DNA from: Chamaea fasciata
Lineage: Eukaryota; Chordata; Aves; Passeriformes; Sylviidae
Direction of reading: 5' to 3'
Assembly: GCA_029207755.1 (NCBI GenBank)
Contig: JARCOQ010000007.1
Coordinates: forward strand, 38,521,656-38,585,655
Length of the DNA: 64,000 nt
Below the pieces are notes generated by a model. It was not told where the DNA came from. It made no database searches and saw nothing but the letters and a program-made list of their open reading frames with translations. The first letter of the stretch is position 1. Every line of letters starts with the position of its first letter. This document shows, in pieces, positions 39,350 to 50,430 of the stretch. A program made the position numbers and the translations under genes.

Positions 39350-41710
39350 CTTTTTAAATAACATTCTACTGATAGCTACATGACATCTATTTTACAAAGC
39401 CAAAGGCTTGGGATTTAACTAATTTTGTAGTCTTTTACATGCCAAAAAAATTGTTCTGTGCTAAAGGTGTCTAGCAACACAATGTAAGAGCAGAAATGAC
39501 CAAAGGCACTATTACGGTGATTCAGCCGTAGAATGAGGTAGACTGCACCACAGCTCACAGTATTACATAAAACAGAATAATTTCTTTAGGAAGATTTCCA
39601 AATTGATCACAATTTTATTCTCAGTATTCTCCAAGCAGATAAAAGTAAAAACATGCACTGTAAAAAAGCACACTATAACTCTACTACAGGAATCTAATGG
39701 TACAAATAAAGAGCCACACATGCGCACAAACCTTGTTACCATTATATGTCAAAGTAGGTACTTCTCACTGAATTCTCACTGAATTCTCCACTCTCCTAAG
39801 TGACATCATAAACTTCTGATGGTCTTGCCATTTGAAAGTTAACCCTCTTTTGACATAGTACTTGGAATATAAACATGGTATATGGGTACAGAATTAAACA
39901 ATCTGATAATTAATGAAAATATATAGAGTTCAGGGAAGAAAATATGAGCTATTTATGAGCTATATAGCTGTTGAACTGTGAAGGCAGGAACTTCAGCTAG
40001 TCCTGCTCAAAAGAACTTAGCACTTGGTTGTGCCACAAGATGAGGCTTGTTTCATCCTCTTGGGCTTTCCACTTCACAGCTCTTTCGCTACACCCTCATT
40101 TCCCTCTATCCATGTTTCCCTTCAGCCCATGCATTTTCAGTTCAATTTTCATTTTTACGTACTAATTCATGTTTTTTTTGAAAAGTCAGCAGGGCTATTT
40201 TGAGAATAACTTTGGTAGCAAGAGAGGGAAAAAATGCAAAAAAATTACATTTCCTGTTGCATGTGATGATCCTAAAAACTCACCAGCAATCACACCTTCT
40301 TGGTGTGACCTCAGAAATTGTGCAGTCTTTGCTGCATGAGAAACTTTACCAGGGGACAGGTGGATTCTCATCCCGTCTACTCCACAGCCTCATATTTAGG
40401 GAAAAGGCTGTGGCTAATTTGGGTCTGAACTCTCTCAAACTGATCTCCAAAAGACATTAGGCACTCAACTAGACCTCGTGATTTCATCTGGACTGCTCAC
40501 ACCAATTTCTCATCAGAAGCACAATATTTCCACTGTTTGGTTTTAAAAATGACATAAGCAGGAAATAAATAGGTTGCCACCAGCATTTCCTCAGACACAC
40601 AAATCCAGCTGATCTCTGGTAATGATTTTGTGCTTTGCATCTTGAATAATGAATCATGATTTTGTGTTACTCTACGTACTAGTGGGGCTAGACAGCTACA
40701 TTTACTATGGATGTAAGTAGTTTGATTTAATTGCAATAGAAAATTTAAGCATAGCTTACATATAAAACTGTTCACATTTCAGAAATTCCCCCATGGGCAT
40801 TTAAAATCCTTGGATTTAAACCCCAGAAAACCAAAATATTCTTAATGCCAGGTAAGCACAGTTAGTGCCTTAGAGTTCTATGATGTTCTTCAACCTCAAA
40901 AAAAAATCAGATCAATTTGTTTTATACTGGTAAATGACTATATAAAATACATACACCTATGAAAACATGAATATGGCACACGTATATATTCACAAACACT
41001 TCAGGAATGTTCATGATGCCTTTTTTTGGACACAGTTCTATACAAAGACACATATATATAATAAAGCACTCAGAAAAAAATTAAATCAACATTTTTCACA
41101 ATGTAAGTTTTTACATGACCGCTGAATTTCTATTTCAACAGTGTCATTCGCATTAACATAGGCTGAAATGACACTGAATAATGCTTATTCAAATAGTCTT
41201 ACTGAAATCAGACTGACAAAAAATTGCTTCTAGATGAGAGCTACTCATATAAATAGTCCCAGAAAATGCTGCTTGACTAAGGAAGTCAACAATTTTGACA
41301 GTCTGGATCTATACAAACAACTACCAACACACTAACATTAATTTAAGAGCAGCTCTACCCTTACCGTGCCTTTGCCTATTGTAAGTTTGATGTGGTAATT
41401 GTTTTTTTCTTAAATCAACATCACAAGACTATCTATAGCTGAAGAAAGCTGTGATTCCCAACTTATTAAAAGAAAAACAACCAGTGAATGTTTTATTTTA
41501 CCTTTTAGGCAAAGAGAGCTTATAATTGCTATTTTCTCTAGCAATTTTTTCCTCTTTCATTATTCCATTTAAAGTGCTTTAAGTAATTGACTGCAAAATA
41601 AATTGGAAAATATTTTCCACATAATAATACTAGAATACCTCAAAGTAATCCAATGTAGCCTTAATAGGCATGAGTTGCCACAGATTGCTGTCTCCTAAAT
41701 AATGTTTTAA
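39350..41710. other. noncoding stretch, no gene seen
   Basis: Holds an 11-bp tandem duplication at 39762-39788 (unit TTCTCACTGAA, about 2.5 copies). A plus-strand donor-like CCAG|GTAAGC near 40850 has a possible acceptor (CACATTTCAG) about 70 nt upstream, but no clear frame. Confidence 0.6.
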
Positions 41711-41760
41711 AACATCTTGCTCTTTATATTTTAACATCTTGCTCTTTATATTTTAACATC
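41711..41760 (+). repeat. 22-bp tandem duplication, about 2.3 copies
   Basis: The unit AACATCTTGCTCTTTATATT plus two T is repeated perfectly at 41711-41732 and 41733-41754, then AACATC begins a third copy. Perfect identity suggests a recent replication-slippage event. Confidence 0.95.
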
Positions 41761-42100
41761 TAGATTTTGAGGTCCAGTTACAAGTGTTTACCATAGAAAA
41801 CTCGGTCAAGCTGGTGTTTGACCTTTGACAGGAAGCTGCCCTCACTCCAGCTAGTCCCAACAAACTAGGCCCAAGACAATAAGCTGCTTTATAGCTATAA
41901 GGTAGGCCAGTGTGTTTCTCCAGGAAGACCTCAAGCTGAAAAGCCAACATGCTTGACAACCACAGCCAAGGTACCAAGGGCCCAAGCACTAGACATTGGA
42001 AAACAAATGGAAAAGCACACATGGCTACATCTGGAATCCTAATGGGCCACCAATGGTTCCCAGCTAAAGGAAGAATTACCAATGTTATTTTATCATCCCT
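41761..42100 (-). other. GC-richer block, possible diverged repeat
   Basis: About 330 bp with more even composition than its neighbours, open on the minus strand for 109 codons (42082 to 41753). The translation is Trp-, Leu- and Cys-rich without a recognisable domain. It reminds me loosely of avian LTR-type sequence, but I cannot define termini or a target-site duplication. Confidence 0.15.
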
Positions 42101-43156
42101 TGTGCTAACTTAGCTGTTTATGTACAGCAATAAATGATTTTTTAAAAACATATTTGGGTCATTATGTCATATACCACCAGCAAGTACGATTGTTTTATTG
42201 TGCTTGGAGTCAAAATACACTGCTATACCCAGATGTGAGGGAAGTTCAAAACCTCTAGTCCTTCTGTATTCATTCCTGTTGGACAAATGGATTAAGTTTT
42301 TAAAAGGGAAACTGAGAATTTTTATGGCCTGTACTCCCATTTCACTAGTAAAATTCACACTGATATTTTCCTATAGAAGTTTGCCTTGCCAATGATAACA
42401 TTAAATATTACCTTAGTAAGCAACCCAAATTTCAACCAACAGGAAATGCCACACATTTTATTGTCAAAACATCCTCATTCTCTTCTTCCAAAGCCACAAG
42501 ATGTTATATAAAAGAAATAATTTTGATTTTTTTTTCACCTGAGCCTCTATTGAAATTCAAGACAAAGCAATCATTGTGCTGTGGAATGAAGCTAAAATGC
42601 ATAAATATTTATTAACAGACTTAATAAAAAGAGGACTCTACAGTTATGGCCCTGAATTTATATGTGCAAACCAAAGCTTTTCCAAAATCTTTAATCAAAA
42701 TATTGTGTTTCCATGTAATGAAACATGGGATTTGTGTACAGACTCTTGCACAGTATTTCTAACCCTAGCACTATGGCATTTAAACTTTGAGCAGAAAAAA
42801 AAAAGTCAGATCCTCCAGCATTTGCTGCTTGAGAAAGATAGCAACAATTTAGGAAGCAAACAGCAAAAAGTATATGATTTTGCAAGACATTATAATAATT
42901 TAAATGAAGGTTTCAACATGTTTTGGAAATCTTATTCTAAAACTGACTGCATCCCAACAGTTTAAATCAACATTTATCAGCATTACAGAATTTGAAAAAA
43001 AGTGCAATTTAGGAACTGAGAACTGAATGCAGTTTTGGCAAATGTAATTTTAATTTCAGTCAAAATGAATAAAAAAATCAGGTTTTCTTCCCCTTCCATT
43101 CCCCTTTTTCCTACTCCATGCTAGCAATGTTGCACTTTCACTCCATTTTTTCCCAC
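42101..43156. other. AT-rich stretch containing the window's longest open frame
   Basis: The plus-strand frame 42576-42965 has 129 codons. It is rich in Asn, Lys, Phe and Leu, as any AT-rich frame would be, includes poly-Lys from an A run, and shows no domain, signal peptide or splice flank. Roughly two frames of this length are expected by chance here, so I do not call it a gene. Confidence 0.6.
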
Positions 43157-43208
43157 TTTTTTTTTTTTTTTTTTTTGGGGGGGGTGGGCGGGCGGGGGCG
43201 GGGGGAGG
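43157..43208 (+). repeat. T20 to G-rich junction with G-quadruplex potential
   Basis: T20 (43157-43176) runs directly into about 30 nt of G broken by single T, C or A: G8, GGG, GG, GGGGG, GGGGGG and GG blocks. With at least four G runs of three or more and 1-4 nt loops, the plus strand meets the usual G-quadruplex rule. Exact lengths may be unreliable in such sequence. Confidence 0.9.
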
Positions 43209-44284
43209 TGTCCAGGCTGAGTTGGGTCGCTCTCTGTTAAGAAAGCCATTTCCCACAGAAGAAACAGAAAGCTTAACAGAAACATACCAAAAATCGACAA
43301 CTAAATCCACAATAGAATACAGTTTCCCATGATCTACATTTTTTGGTACCGTTTAACATCAAAGTGCAGCTGAAAGGAGCTGTATCTTCTTTAATCTGGC
43401 TAGGAAGGTTGCTAAAGAGCATGCACACACTTACCATACAGGTTAAGCTACAGCTGTGGCAACTCTTTCACAGTGAGTGCAGGGCAAACCCTGTGGGGAA
43501 GACTGCTGACAGGCAAATGATCCAAATTAGACAGATCACATTGTGATAAACACGTGCACATCCCAGACATGCAATGCTGATGATGATGATGCACAAGTAA
43601 CATTCTTAAATACATTATATTGAATCAAGATGGACAAACTGGTCAATAATCTATAGATGACTTCCCTTAAATTAGCTGGGAAAAGATGGCTCAGATGATT
43701 TTAGGAATTCTTCTATCAAATGACTGAAATTGTTTCAACATACAATGACTAAAGAAATAGCAAATAGGAAATCTATTTGCAGCAACATCAATATTAAAAG
43801 TTGCTTCTTTTCAAAATAGTTTTGATGGCATTTTTTTTTTCTTTTAATATTACACTACTGGTAACCCTCATTTGCCATGGAAACACAGACGTGAATTTGA
43901 TACCCTATAATAGTGTTTCTAAAGCTGACAGCAGAGTGCAGAATGTGAAATTTCCTTGCTTCTGCTGGTTAAAAGCATGATTAAGTAAACAGTTAAGTGT
44001 TTCCCCTGATTTCCAGGAACAGCAGAAATACATTAAGTCTAAAGGAAAAAAATACATCCCAGCAACTGATCTCTAGAAAGTTGCTTCAGAAGTTTCTGTT
44101 CTGTTTCCAAAAGCTACACTAAACAGGGAAACAAAACACTTAAAAATTCCATTCTTACACTGCTATAAAGTGCCACATCTCTATATCTCCATATGATGTA
44201 CTGTGCTGTTTTTATGTTTAACTTTGTGATGATAGTATATATGTGTATATACACCTATATTTTATCTATATTTATGCTGGGATA
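43209..44284. other. noncoding stretch, nothing recognised
   Basis: A short (GAT)n run lies near 43577. Remaining sequence is unique with no open frame above 70 codons. Confidence 0.6.
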
Positions 44285-44386
44285 TATAAATATAAATATA
44301 AATATAAATATAAATATAAATATAAATATAAATATAAATATAAATATAAATATAAATATAAATATAAATATAAATATAAATATAAA
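44285..44386 (+). repeat. perfect (TATAAA)17 hexanucleotide microsatellite
   Basis: Seventeen uninterrupted TATAAA units, 102 bp in all. Read in one frame it gives alternating Asn and Ile, which explains an apparent 73-codon protein across it; that frame is not a gene. The unit equals a TATA-box core, but nothing suggests promoter use. Perfect arrays of this length are usually polymorphic. Confidence 0.98.
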
Positions 44387-45333
44387 ATATAACGCACCTA
44401 ACAATTTTAAATGATTCAGAACACCTTTTCCTTGCTGTCTTTCCAGATGTTTTTTTACTTAATGAAAGAAACAGAGCAAGGATTAGACAACCATTTCAGA
44501 AAAACACAACACACATTGACAAAAACTGAAAAGATAAATACATGTTTTCATAATCACAGAATGAAATATAAGATACCTTACGTATGCCAATTACTCCCTC
44601 ATGTTGCCATTAGGAAAAACGTGATCCTTGACAAAAATAGATTTAAAATATATTTTAATCCCACATGACCTTATATCAGCAGAAGTGAAAGGAAAGGAAA
44701 ACAAAACAAGATCCTCATTTTGTGCTTCCTCTGCGTACTAGTTCATTTTTTTTCTCCCTTTTTTCCCAAACCCTCCCTCCATATTCTCTTTCTCTTCATT
44801 CTAAGGGAAGAGATATTAAACAATTTATTAATTACAGTGTTTGTCACATTCACCTGTACAAGACTATTCATCTTAAGCAAAATTTGTTACATTGAAATAA
44901 GTTTTAAATAACACAGGTTTGTACAACTCTATCACAAACAATAAAAAAATATGATTTACAAAATTCTTATTGATGAGTTTTGTTCTTGTCACAACAGTGT
45001 TTATATTTTGAAATATGAAAACTTATTCTAAAATCATAATTTAAATACCCCTTTCAAAAGCACTGCTGGTATTTATTAGCATAATTCCATTATGAATTTT
45101 AGACATATTTAGCAGCAATGATGAGTAATTTCAACAGCTTCTCACTGTACTCTCAAAAATCAATTAGAACCCATCGGCTTTTAATTTTATTGGTCTGGCA
45201 TTTTTTCCACAATAACTACATTTTATTGTGGAAAATACGTGTTTTCCCACTAGTGACTATTTGGCAAATACATGTTGAGCATTTCTACCATTAATTAAAG
45301 TGGCTATTTTTTGTTTACTTCACTATGTCCCAG
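44387..45333. other. AT-rich stretch with one short hairpin
   Basis: No gene seen. C/T-rich tract near 44750-44800. A perfect 13-bp hairpin at 45203-45235 is listed separately. Confidence 0.6.
45203..45235. repeat. perfect 13-bp inverted repeat with 7-nt loop
   Basis: TTTTCCACAATAA (45203-45215) is the exact reverse complement of 45223-45235. At 33 nt it is too short for a microRNA precursor. It may be chance or a remnant of a small palindromic element. Confidence 0.85.
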
Positions 45334-45495
45334 GATTTGTAACAATTTTAAAAAGAATGTACTCAGCTGGCAAGGGGGCTGTTTAAGAGCTTTATGCAGG
45401 GCACCAAGGTATGTTGCTCATTTTGGTTGCATCACAAAAATGGTGACCTCTTCAAAGGGTTACTTTCAAGAGATGGGGTCAACAGTTTTGAGAAG
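45334..45495 (+). other. candidate 162-nt internal exon (unproven)
   Basis: The acceptor TTGTTTACTTCACTATGTCCCAG ends at 45333 and the donor GAGAAG|GTAATT begins at 45496. The block between is 162 nt, a multiple of three, open in one frame only (phase 2 at both ends); an in-frame stop follows the donor. The translation has several Cys, Gly and basic residues but no motif I recognise. Length, symmetric phase and good splice sites make it one of the best exon-like blocks here, yet pseudo-exons like this occur by chance. Confidence 0.25.
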
Positions 45496-47745
45496 GTAAT
45501 TATTTAAAAATACACACCCTATTAGACAATAAGGAATACTGTAAACATAAGTACATAGGTACATTTTTAAAAGCAAAGAGATGTTTTCAAATGGTTATGA
45601 AATACTTCCACATGTGATCATATTTTCACAATAATGGTGACTATCAAACGTTATATTGCACATTAACTCTTATTGTTGAATAAGATAATGGAGCCAAGAA
45701 TACTGTGGACTGTAAAGCACAGCCTGTTGCAGCTCGTTTCCTGGCCAACTCCTCATACCACAGATGTCGGGCAGTTATCCCAACCCATTCCACATATTTA
45801 CTGGTGCTCTAATTTTTCCATATTAGAAGTCTTGTGTTTAGCTGCTCTCCTCAGTAGCATTAACCAAGCAGTTCATAAAATCTGTTTTTAAATGCAGCTG
45901 CAAATATCAAACTGCTTTGTGAAGCCACTTGTTTCATGTTCCCCTTAAGACCACAATCTGCCATTAACAGAGACTAAATGGTCTGTGACTTAGGGAGAGA
46001 AAGTTGTTCAAAAGCCAACTAACATCTTGTTTCAGAGGGTACTTTTGAAACAAATGCCTAACATCAAGTTTAAATACAGGTCAATAATTAATAACATAGA
46101 GCCATCAGAGCTTAAATACCAGCACTGCCAATACAGTGTCCTGCTAAAATTAAATTTTAGTCTTTCACAGGCTGAATAGTCATAAACCCTGTAGGCAAAA
46201 TTAATAATGGAGACCAATATAAGCTCAACACAAAGTAACCACAGGCCAGACCATCCAGCAAAGGTATATGCAACTTAAGACTTTTCAAGTTCACAGCAGC
46301 CCAACACTATTCCTATGAACATCAGAGGGCACACGGGCTAAATTTGCACGTATGAACTGAAATTCACTGTCTTCCAACAGAATTTTATAAATAAAATCAT
46401 CTAGGTCTAAAGTTAAATATCTTAGGACACCCCCAGACAGTGTATCTTACTGAAGACAAAAGTGTCCAAAATATAAAGGTTTGTAGAGTACTAAATTTTG
46501 CCAGGGGTAGACCTGACTGTTGTCCGGGGTTTTTTTAACATAGACCATTGTATTTTTTAAAGGCAGAAAGTAATTCATTGGCTAGGAGAAAGGCAGGAAA
46601 TTTTTCTTTGGCAGGTTGATTTCTTTTTTTGTTTTGTTTTGCTTCTTCTTTTTTATTTTTTTCAGTTTTAAATTAGCAGATGTTTGAAGCTGCTCCAAGG
46701 TTTGGAATGTGGAAGAAATCCCAGTGGAGATAGATTAGTGGCAGAAAGCAGGTGAGGTGGTCAAAGGTGGATGTAAATACAATTTATCAGATGAATCTGC
46801 AGTTTGTCATATTGGTATCACCATTGCACATGTGGCATATATAAAAGCTTTGGCAACTGAGAATGAACATCATTCCTCTAGCCAGTGTAGTTACAGAGAA
46901 AATGCATAGCAACACAGGGATGTAGTACAAATAAATGGTGCAAGAAATCTTAAATTTTACAAAAATTCTACAGCATGTGTAGAAAGGATATGGGCAGCAA
47001 TTCTACTAAATAAAACCCCCAAAACCACAAAAAAACCCCCAAATGAACAGATACACACACCCCTTACCCCTCATCTTCCCTTTCCCCCTTTACCCCCCTG
47101 CCCACCCAAAAAAGGTCCTCAATAACTGACAAACTAAGCTGGACAAATGTTAGCTTTCAGAGTAAGCATTAGTCATAATATAACCCATTTGTCTGGTCAA
47201 ATAGCTCAGATATGATTCAATGACTCCTCCCAGGTTCTCAGTTCTTACATGACAGTTTTTTTCAGTAAAGCTTTCTATGACTTCTGACTGGAAAAAACCA
47301 CATCCTTCTCTGCTGAATGATTTGTCATTATCTCAGTTATACTCTTCTTTGTGATCCCCAAAACTACAGCAAAGAAATTATTTCATGCAAAAAGTCGTCT
47401 CATATCTTTACTACAAAATACTGTATATCTACTCAGCAAACAACCAGAAATTTATCCTCTTTTTGGCCTCACAAGATTACCAGAACAACTTCAATGGAAT
47501 TGCCTGTATCTTTAATAAGCTGAATGCCCCCAGACAAAAAGCTGGAAAGCTGAATAAAATCAGGGGACTCAATGCTTGGTCATTAAATTAGCTACCTGAG
47601 AGCACCGAGTTCATTTGTGCATCAGTGTCATATCCCTGCAGCAAGAAAACTGAACATATGTAACATTGTTATCTTCTATGTGACAGGTATAGCTTTTTGG
47701 TCCTATTTTCTATATCATATATAGTTAGCAAAACATACATACATA

Positions 47746-47749
<4 letters not shown>
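45496..47749. other. noncoding stretch with T-rich and A/C-rich tracts
   Basis: T-rich low-complexity sequence at about 46617-46663; an A/C-only stretch at 47011-47043 followed by a C/T-rich stretch to about 47108. No gene or transposon seen. Confidence 0.65.

Positions 47750-47777
<28 letters not shown>
47750..47777 (+). repeat. (TG)14 dinucleotide microsatellite
   Basis: Fourteen perfect TG units. Alternating purine-pyrimidine TG runs can form Z-DNA and are usually length-polymorphic. Confidence 0.97.
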
Positions 47778-49045
47778 GATTACAGTATCAGTTCCCTCGC
47801 ACAATTCATAGCCAGAAATATGGGCCCCCATATAAAATGACTTGCTGGAAAAGGGAACAAATTAAATTAATTAATTTGAATCATCTAAGAAGTACTGAAG
47901 TCTGTCTCTTCCTCAAAAACCCTAATTAGTCTACAGTGTTACAGCCCTAACACCATTTGATGCCCACATAGAAATAAACCCAAAGGGCGCTCGTTCAGTT
48001 GTGATGAAATGCTACAGCATCTATATGCCATATGTAGTCAGGACTGGAAGTTTCCCTTCAATGGATGAAGAGCCTATCAGCACCATGCAGAACACATGTA
48101 CATTTAGGAGAAGCCCTGGTAAAGAGGTGGGCCTCATGAAACTCCCCCCTGCCTCTTTTTCTAGCCCAATTCAACAGAAGACTCTGGTTGGAGTCCTGCT
48201 AATATAAACAGCTGGGAAGTACCAGAAGTGCATCCTCACCTGAGGGTTCTTTGGGTTTGGAATCAGTTATCCACAGGTACCAGAAGTGTCTCACATTTAA
48301 TGACTGACTTCATCTGCTTGTAGAGATTATTTTTTGCCACTTTGAATTTTAAGGGTGGAAAGGTGGTATTTAAAGTTTTCTACTATAGTAAAGCTGGGTT
48401 TTCTTAAGTTGCATTATAAACTGATTATATTAATTGCACAATGTTCATAATAGTTTTGCTAGATGGCATATAGTGTCCAATAGGTTTAGTAAACAAGCAG
48501 ATGAAGAAGCTAAATAAGTAGACAAAAATATTAAGGGCAAGAGTTTTTTCACACCACCAGTAGCGGTGGTAGCAGCTATTACCACCAGGGCCAGGATTTA
48601 AAGTAGATACCATAATTGACAGGGTGCTCCTGGCTCCATTTTATGCTGCAGCTGTACATTCAACAATTTGAAAAAAACTAATTTCAAGAACAGCAATAAA
48701 TTTAACTGTTGTGAGGAAATAGAAGTCTGGAGATGATTATGCAAAACCACCAAGATGCAGGTGGAAAGAAAAATGCATATATACATGGAAGCATTGAAAT
48801 TGTTACTATGCTGAAGAGCTTCCTATCTTGGGGACTGTGAGAGACTGAAATGTTACTGGTTAATGGTTCAAACAATTGGCCATTTGCAAAAGCAGTGGGT
48901 GCTTTGCTGACAATGTGCAGGGTAACAGCCCAGGTGCAGAGATGGTGAGCACCAGAGGATGGTAACAACAAATCAACCTTTGTTTTGCGTAAAGCTGGGG
49001 TCTGAGCCAGGTAGGTAAGGGAAGAGGCCAATAAGAAGCAGATCC
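47778..49045. other. noncoding stretch upstream of the LTR
   Basis: A perfect 14-bp palindrome AAATTAATTAATTT lies at 47864-47877. Minus-strand frames of 62-109 codons (48425-49096) overlap in different frames with no recognisable domain. If the LTR is the 3' end of a provirus, internal retroviral sequence should lie here on the plus strand, but none is recognisable, which favours a solo LTR. Confidence 0.55.
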
Positions 49046-49917
49046 TGTGAGGTAGGATAGTGCATTGTTATCATACCAATGTTCTCCCTTACACAAGTGG
49101 CTCAGCTGTAAGGACTGCCTCCAAATAAGTACTGGGACATTGACAAGTAGGGCTGAAGGTGCTCATACCTTCTGAAGGGGTGTAACTGGCTCAACTACTG
49201 AAGGCAGCTGCCATGTCTTAAAAGGTGTCATAAACCACCAAAGACCCCTGAAGCACTCCCAGGCTTATGTCTGGGGCCTTCCACCAGAGGACTGCACATG
49301 TGGATTCCACTGTGTTACAAGAGATGCATGGTGTGCTCCTTCGGACAAGGTAAAACAGCCTCACATGAGCTACTGGGGTGTTTGCACCTATCCAAAGCGT
49401 ATATTAACCCATTGAACATTGTGCTCTGTGGGCTTCCCCCACCCCTGATGGATCCAGACTGTGACCATCATCCAATGGACATCAAAATTGCACCGAGTCT
49501 TGTTGCTGAATCCACGAGTAGAAATGCCTTTCTACCCTTATTCATTTTCTTTCTCTCTTTCTTCTCCTAACTTCTTCTCAAAATACATTGAGAACCAGAC
49601 TGAAAAATTTCAGTCAATGCTTCTTTAGTAAGTGCCTTGTTGTATCTGGATAGGTCATTGTTGGCTAAGTTTAAGTTCTCTAAGTGCCTTATTTTGCCTG
49701 AAAGTTGTTTCAAAATTTACCAAGTACCTTATTATACCTTAATGTTCTAAAGTTTGGAAGTAAAAGTTTGTTACTGAACTTCCTAAGAATTTTGTTGTTT
49801 CTTCCACACACCACTCAGCATGAACCAAACAACCTCCCCCTAAACCTGCCAAGCAGACTGGGGCAAATCCAGGGACCATTCTATTGTGTGCTGGTTGAGG
49901 TTTTTCTTTTTAACACA
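49046..49917 (+). mobile_element. endogenous retrovirus LTR, probably solo
   Basis: The stretch runs from TGTGAGG to TTTTAACACA, so the ends are TGT...ACA as in retroviral LTRs. Segments around 49490-49520 (CACCGAGTCTTGTTGCTGAATC) and 49730-49917 (a GGAAGTAAA signal, TTTTGTTGTTTCTTCC) match what I remember of bird ERV LTRs. No gag, pol or env is recognised on either side. The 5' boundary is uncertain and flanking bases (GATCC and GAAGA) do not form a target-site duplication, so either the boundary is off or the insertion is old. Confidence 0.6.
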
Positions 49918-49994
49918 GAAGACTGACCCAGATGATAGTGTGCACTCCTGGGTTCTCTGTAATTTTTCATTCACAGCTTAAGATTATGAATTTA
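49918..49994. other. spacer between LTR and CR1
   Basis: About 75 bp of unassigned sequence. The upstream end of the CR1 may extend into it, but the match is too weak to claim. Confidence 0.5.
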
Positions 49995-50430
49995 TCCTTC
50001 TACTCAACACTGGTGAGATCCCACATCAAATTCTGTGTTCAGTTTTGGGGTCCTCACTACAAGAAGGACATCTGGAGCATGTTCAGAGAATGGCAATGAA
50101 ACTGGTGAAGGGTCTGGAGCACAAGTCTTAGGAGGATTGGCTGAGGGAGCTGGGGTTGTTCACCTTGGAGAAAAAGAAGGCTCAGGGGAGACCTTATCAT
50201 TCTCTGCAGCTACCTGAAAGGAGGGTGTATCTGGGGGTAGGGGGAGAGAGAATGGTCTCTTCTCCTAAGAAACAAGCATTAGGACAAGAAGAAATAGTCT
50301 CAAGTTTCACCAAAGGAGGTTTAGATTAAATATTAGGAAAATTTTTTCACTGGAAGTGTGGTCAAGGGTGGAGCAGGTTGCCCAGGAAAGCTGTTGTCAG
50401 CACCCATGGAAGTGTTCAAAACACACGTTC
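49995..50430 (+). mobile_element. CR1 LINE fragment, 5'- and 3'-truncated
   Basis: From ACTCAACACTGGTGAGATC through GTTCAGTTTTGGGGTCCTCA, AAGAAGGACATCTGGAGC, GGTGAAGGGTCTGGAGCACA, GGCTGAGGGAGCTGGGGTTG and GGTTTAGATTAAATATTAGG to CATGGAAGTGTTC, the order and spacing match the end of the CR1 reverse-transcriptase ORF and the sequence just 3' of it, as known in chicken and other birds. A frame of 60 codons is not functional. The usual last 60-100 bp and ATTCTATG octamer are absent, unusual for CR1 and suggesting a later deletion or rearrangement. Confidence 0.93.

Noticed and set aside
42576..42965. Longest open frame in the window, 129 codons on the plus strand
   Set aside because: Composition is driven by AT content, it includes a Lys run from an A tract, has no domain or splice flank, and about two such frames are expected by chance in this much AT-rich DNA.
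44285..44386. TATAAA array considered as a promoter
   Set aside because: A tandem microsatellite with no initiator context or downstream gene.
44193..44414. 73-codon frame with an Asn-Ile repeat
   Set aside because: It is the translation of the (TATAAA)17 microsatellite.
47750..47777. TG run considered as a telomere-like or Z-DNA regulatory element
   Set aside because: A plain (TG)14 microsatellite; no TTAGGG units or nearby promoter.
50035..50217. 60-codon frame inside the CR1 copy
   Set aside because: Part of a decayed CR1 fragment, not an intact element or host gene.
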